Source: an uncultured Actinomyces sp. (GTDB lineage: Bacteria; Actinomycetota; Actinomycetes; Actinomycetales; Actinomycetaceae). From it: a stretch of 17,590 bases of DNA. The notes below the pieces were generated by a model. That model made no database searches. It had not been told where the DNA came from and saw nothing but the letters and a program-made list of their open reading frames with translations. The DNA lies in the NCBI GenBank assembly GCA_915063485.1, contig CAJZDJ010000037.1, positions 1 through 17,590 on the forward strand, written 5' to 3'. This document shows positions 14,622 through 17,590 of this stretch, piece by piece. Positions within the stretch are counted from its first letter, which is position 1; each line of letters opens with the position of its first letter. Both the position numbers and the translations under genes were made by a program.

Positions 14622-15220
14622 ACAACCACTTCCACATCTTTAAACGGACGTATCCCAGCCATTTGGGACACCAAGTGCAGCCAAGCCACCATATGCGGGG
14701 CCAGATCCTCACTGGTGGGGGACCAGGAACAGCGCAACTCTACGTGTGCCTTGGCACGGGTTAATTCTATGCCACCAAAGCTCTCTGAAAGTGTGCGAGT
14801 TACAGTTCCAGACACATTTGAGTAGCCGGCGCCGGCCTGATCTAATTCTTCAGGCAAGCGTGCCCAGGTGATTTGACCCAAGTAAGGATCAGTGCTGGCC
14901 TCTTCATCTATCTGTGCACGCACCCCAGCTACCAGGCGGAAAGGTGAACCCCACAGGGAGATTTGTTCCTGATCGTAGAGGATTACGAAGGATCCGGTCC
15001 CTACTGACTCCCCATTAGCCATCAGTAGTGTGCGTGAGTCTATGGCTGCAGAGTATTGACTCACCCCGCGCGGCGCCTCAACTTCCTCCACAGTCACGCT
15101 AGGAGGCACCTGCGCTAGACGCAAGGATTCTAGCGCCTTAATAAACTCGTTCGGTTCTTGGCCATCCCGGCTGGGGGCTGTCTCCAGATCGGCAGGTGGG
15201 GGAGCTATATGCAGACTCAC
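14618..15220 (-). CDS. DUF3000 family protein, function unknown
   Basis: This 200-residue soluble protein belongs to an actinobacterial family recognised by FIKALESLRLAQV near residue 26, the ADGE-like turn (here ANGESVGTGSFVILYD), and the strongly conserved SGTVTRTLSESFGG followed by a stretch around VELRCSW and HMVAWLHLVSQMAG. No catalytic motif or membrane segment is visible. It overlaps RNase D by 4 nt, and the pairing is conserved across actinobacteria, which hints at a shared role in RNA metabolism without proving it. The start is a GTG at 15220 with only a poor, very close GGCAGG, and a hairpin lies 15 nt upstream, so the exact start is less sure than the gene. Confidence 0.88.
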   Translation of the reverse strand: MSLHIAPPPADLETAPSRDGQEPNEFIKALESLRLAQVPPSVTVEEVEAPRGVSQYSAAIDSRTLLMANGESVGTGSFVILYDQEQISLWGSPFRLVAGVRAQIDEEASTDPYLGQITWARLPEELDQAGAGYSNVSGTVTRTLSESFGGIELTRAKAHVELRCSWSPTSEDLAPHMVAWLHLVSQMAGIRPFKDVEVVV

Positions 15221-15234
15221 CCTGCCAATGTAAC

Positions 15235-15266
15235 GGCGGGCTAGCGCAAAATACGCTAGCCACGCC
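15235..15266 (-). terminator. Stem-loop between glgX and the DUF3000 gene
   Basis: A 12-bp stem (15235-15246 with 15254-15266) contains GCTAGCG / CGCTAGC around a 7-nt loop and has one bulged A at 15262. It follows the glgX stop on the minus strand and ends 14 nt before the DUF3000 GTG. The next bases on that strand, GTTACATTGG, have no T run, so termination may be weak. It could instead be a leader hairpin of DUF3000. Confidence 0.6.
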
Positions 15267-15292
15267 GCATTTAAAGCACCATATCTAGGGCT

Positions 15293-17416
15293 TCAGTTCA
15301 TCAGCAGACACAGCGAGTGCGACTCAACCTCAACTTTGGCTTTAGGCTTGAGCTTTCGTGGCAAGCCCTTAGTGGGTTGGGTGTCAATTACCACCTTCCA
15401 GGCTTTACTACTGCCAGTAGGCTCGGTGGGAATGGTGAACTCGATGTCTTCCTCGGAGGCGTTAACCAGCAGCAGGAATGAGTTATCCACGATCTTTTCG
15501 CCGCGTAGGTTCGGCTCAGAGATAGCGTGGCCGTTTACATAAACCATCAGTGAGCGCGCATACCAGGCGGTCCAGTCCTCATCACGCATATGCTCACCTG
15601 AGGGACGTAGCCAGCCGATTTCTTGCAGCTTGCTCTCACCTCCGTGGGCGGCGTCGCCATAGAAGAAGCGACGACGGCGCAACACCGGGTGGTCTTTGCG
15701 TAGCTTGATTACCTTGCGGGTAAAGTGCAGCAGATCTTGCTGGGTGGCATTTAGATTCCAGTTAACCCAGGAAAGCTCATTGTCTTGGCAGTAAACATTG
15801 TTATTGCCTGCCTGGGTGCGTCCCATTTCGTCACCGTGACAGATCATGGGCACACCCTGGCTAAAGAACATGGTGGTGAGGAAGTTCTTAATCTGGCGGC
15901 TGCGCAGAGACAAAACTTCCGGATCTTCACTTGGCCCTTCTTCACCGCAGTTCCAAGAGCGGTTGTTTGATTCGCCGTCGGCATTACCTTCACCGTTGGC
16001 CTCATTGTGCTTGTTGTTGTAGGACACCAAGTCATTTAAGGTAAAGCCGTCGTGGGCGGTGATGAAGTTGATCGAGGCCATCGGCGCACGTCCAGAGTGC
16101 TGATATAGGTCAGCTGAGCCAGAAATACGGGCAGCAAACTCACCCAAGGTAGAAGGCTCACCGCGCCAGAAGTCACGCATGGTGTCACGGTACTTACCGT
16201 TCCATTCGCTCCACAGGGCGGGGAATTCACCTACGTTGTAACCGCCGTCGCCCACATCCCAGGGTTCAGCAATTAGCTTGACGCCACTAAGCACCGGGTC
16301 TTGGGCAATAATCTCAAAGAAGGTAGAGAGCTTATCTACCTCATGGAATTGGCGAGCCAAAGTGGAAGCCAGGTCAAAGCGGAAACCGTCCACATGCATT
16401 TCGGTAACCCAGTAGCGCAGCGAGTCCATAATCAGCTGCAAAACTGCGTGTGAACGCATCAGTAGGGAGTTACCCGTACCGGTGGTGTCAAAGTAGTGGG
16501 CCTGATCGCCGTCGACAAGACGGTAGTAGGAGGCGTTATCGATACCCCTGAAGGAAAGGGTGGGCCCCATGTGGTTGCCTTCAGCGGTGTGGTTGTAAAC
16601 CACATCCAAAATTACCTCAATGCCGGCCTCGTGCAGGTTTTTGACCATGGTCTTGAACTCGTTGACCTGCTGGCCGTTTTGCCCATAGGTGGCGTAACCA
16701 TTGTGAGGGGCGAAGAAACCAATGGTGTTGTAACCCCAATAGTTACTTAGGCCCTTGTCCTGCAAGCTGGTGTCATTAACGAACTGGTGCACCGGCATTA
16801 GCTCAATTGCGGTTACGCCCAGATCGGTCAGGTGTTTAATGGCGGCCGGGTGAGCCAGACCCAGGTAGGTGCCCTGTAGTTCCTTGGGAATATCCGGGTG
16901 TAGCTTAGTGAATCCCTTTACGTGAGCTTCATAAATAATGGTTTCGTGGTAGGGATGAGCCGGGGGACGGTCACGGCCCCAGTCAAAGAAGGGGCTAACC
17001 ACCACTGAACGCATAGTGGAATCGGCTGAGTCCTCCTCATTGCGCTGGCTAGGATCAGCAAAGTCGTAGGAGAACAAGCTGGGGTCGTTTTTCACCGTGC
17101 CACTAATGGCTTTGGCGTAAGGATCTAGCAGCAGCTTGCTGGGATCGCAGCGATGTCCATTGGCTGGATCGTAGGGACCGTAGACGCGGTAACCATACTG
17201 ATGACCAGGGACGATGCCCGGTAGGTAACAGTGCCAGACGTCGTTATCTACCTCGGTTAATTCAATACGATCCTCATTGCCTTCGTGGTCAAATAGGCAC
17301 AACTCAACCTTGGTGGCAACGGCAGAATAGAGGGCAAAATTCGTGCCCGAACCGTCAAAGGTTGCACCTAGTGGGGCGCGGTTGCCAGGCCAAATTTGCG
17401 TGGGGGCATTAAGCAT
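15293..17416 (-). CDS. glgX: Glycogen debranching enzyme GlgX
   Basis: This GH13 enzyme (isoamylase type) hydrolyses alpha-1,6 branches of phosphorylase-limited glycogen in the cytoplasm. It has 707 residues from ATG 17416. An N-terminal CBM48-like domain (QIWPGNRAPLGATFDGSGTN onward) precedes the barrel. The GH13 regions are DVVYNHT (Asp271-His276), GFRFDLAS with nucleophile Asp348, LIAEPWD with acid/base Glu384, and TAHDGF with Asp456. The C-terminal beta domain is complete. No Shine-Dalgarno precedes ATG 17416, but TACAAT lies so that transcription could begin at the ATG, a leaderless start common in actinobacteria. A TTG at 17443 would add nine residues and is the alternative. It is transcribed away from the tRNA gene. 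Confidence 0.94.
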   Translation of the reverse strand: MLNAPTQIWPGNRAPLGATFDGSGTNFALYSAVATKVELCLFDHEGNEDRIELTEVDNDVWHCYLPGIVPGHQYGYRVYGPYDPANGHRCDPSKLLLDPYAKAISGTVKNDPSLFSYDFADPSQRNEEDSADSTMRSVVVSPFFDWGRDRPPAHPYHETIIYEAHVKGFTKLHPDIPKELQGTYLGLAHPAAIKHLTDLGVTAIELMPVHQFVNDTSLQDKGLSNYWGYNTIGFFAPHNGYATYGQNGQQVNEFKTMVKNLHEAGIEVILDVVYNHTAEGNHMGPTLSFRGIDNASYYRLVDGDQAHYFDTTGTGNSLLMRSHAVLQLIMDSLRYWVTEMHVDGFRFDLASTLARQFHEVDKLSTFFEIIAQDPVLSGVKLIAEPWDVGDGGYNVGEFPALWSEWNGKYRDTMRDFWRGEPSTLGEFAARISGSADLYQHSGRAPMASINFITAHDGFTLNDLVSYNNKHNEANGEGNADGESNNRSWNCGEEGPSEDPEVLSLRSRQIKNFLTTMFFSQGVPMICHGDEMGRTQAGNNNVYCQDNELSWVNWNLNATQQDLLHFTRKVIKLRKDHPVLRRRRFFYGDAAHGGESKLQEIGWLRPSGEHMRDEDWTAWYARSLMVYVNGHAISEPNLRGEKIVDNSFLLLVNASEEDIEFTIPTEPTGSSKAWKVVIDTQPTKGLPRKLKPKAKVEVESHSLCLLMN

Positions 17417-17489
17417 GAGGCAATTGTATGGGTAACTCCCCAAACCTTGGTGTGATGCATGTAACTATATTTCGATTTGCGTCAACATG

Positions 17490-17523
17490 TGTGGGGCGGG
17501 TAAGTTTCTACCTGCACCCCACA
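17490..17523. other. Inverted repeat between glgX and the tRNA gene
   Basis: TGTGGGG (17490-17496) and CCCCACA (17517-17523) form a 7-bp stem with an inner GGTA / TACC stem. It lies 12 nt before the tRNA-Gly gene. It could be part of the tRNA 5' leader or a protein site; nothing further can be said. Confidence 0.45.
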
Positions 17524-17535
17524 AGGGGAGTTAAT

Positions 17536-17590
17536 GCGGATGTGGCTCAGTTGGTAGAGCATCACCTTGCCAAGGTGAGGGTCGCGGGTT
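17536..17590 (+). tRNA. tRNA-Gly (GCC), 5' part, cut by the window end
   Basis: The sequence begins GCGGATG (acceptor strand), then TGGCTCAGTTGGTAGAGCA (D arm), then an anticodon arm with 5-bp stem TCACC / GGTGA and loop TTGCCAA, giving anticodon GCC for glycine. The variable region and the first half of the T arm (GCGGGTT) are present; the rest lies beyond the window. Confidence 0.93.

Noticed and set aside
17536..17590. tRNA-Gly as an integration site of a mobile element
   Set aside because: Only the 5' part is visible and no integrase, direct repeat or mobile gene lies in the window.

Overview
The window looks like a chromosomal segment of an actinobacterium able to grow without oxygen, most likely in or near the Actinomycetaceae. 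The reasons are: a DUF3000 protein (an actinobacterial family) coupled to an HRDC-type RNase D; an actinobacterial-type E2 subunit with two lipoyl domains beside lpd and pepA; several GTG and TTG starts; moderate-to-high GC; and a complete pyruvate formate-lyase (PFL) cassette. The genus cannot be fixed by eye.

Layout. Positions 1-3171 (minus strand) hold an lpdA-E2 operon, the E3 and E2 parts of the pyruvate/2-oxoglutarate dehydrogenase system, ending in a hairpin at the left edge. Leucyl aminopeptidase pepA (3341-4822, minus) follows, with a strong terminator. A small four-helix membrane protein of unknown function (4910-5392, plus) converges on an S9-family serine peptidase (5533-7536, minus) across a shared terminator. 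The S9 gene is divergent from dxs (7840-9720, plus), the first enzyme of the MEP isoprenoid pathway. Next come three PFL genes on the plus strand (9990-13360), then RNase D and DUF3000 (minus, overlapping by 4 nt), the glycogen debranching enzyme glgX (minus), and the 5' part of a tRNA-Gly(GCC) cut by the window end.

The most interesting part is the PFL cassette. The pflB product (708 aa) has the whole catalytic barrel with the Cys418-Cys419 pair, but stops before the C-terminal glycyl-radical domain. That domain, with its RVSGYAV motif, is made from a separate 82-codon gene 97 nt downstream, which has its own Shine-Dalgarno site behind two GC-rich stem-loops. The activase gene pflA follows. 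Together the two proteins total 790 aa and rebuild a full-length PFL. This is therefore a split, two-subunit PFL, unlike the E. coli case where a full-length PflB is backed up by the spare part GrcA/YfiD. The pflB leader is long and holds three consecutive hairpins and a 17-codon upstream ORF whose stop overlaps the pflB start.

The cassette lies between dxs and the RNase D-DUF3000 pair, genes that are direct convergent neighbours in mycobacteria. This suggests insertion of a fermentation module into an old conserved neighbourhood. In function, the lpdA/E2 genes (oxidative) and the PFL genes (anaerobic) are alternative routes from pyruvate to acetyl-CoA, and Dxs also consumes pyruvate. No mobile-element genes, CRISPR arrays or rRNA genes were seen.
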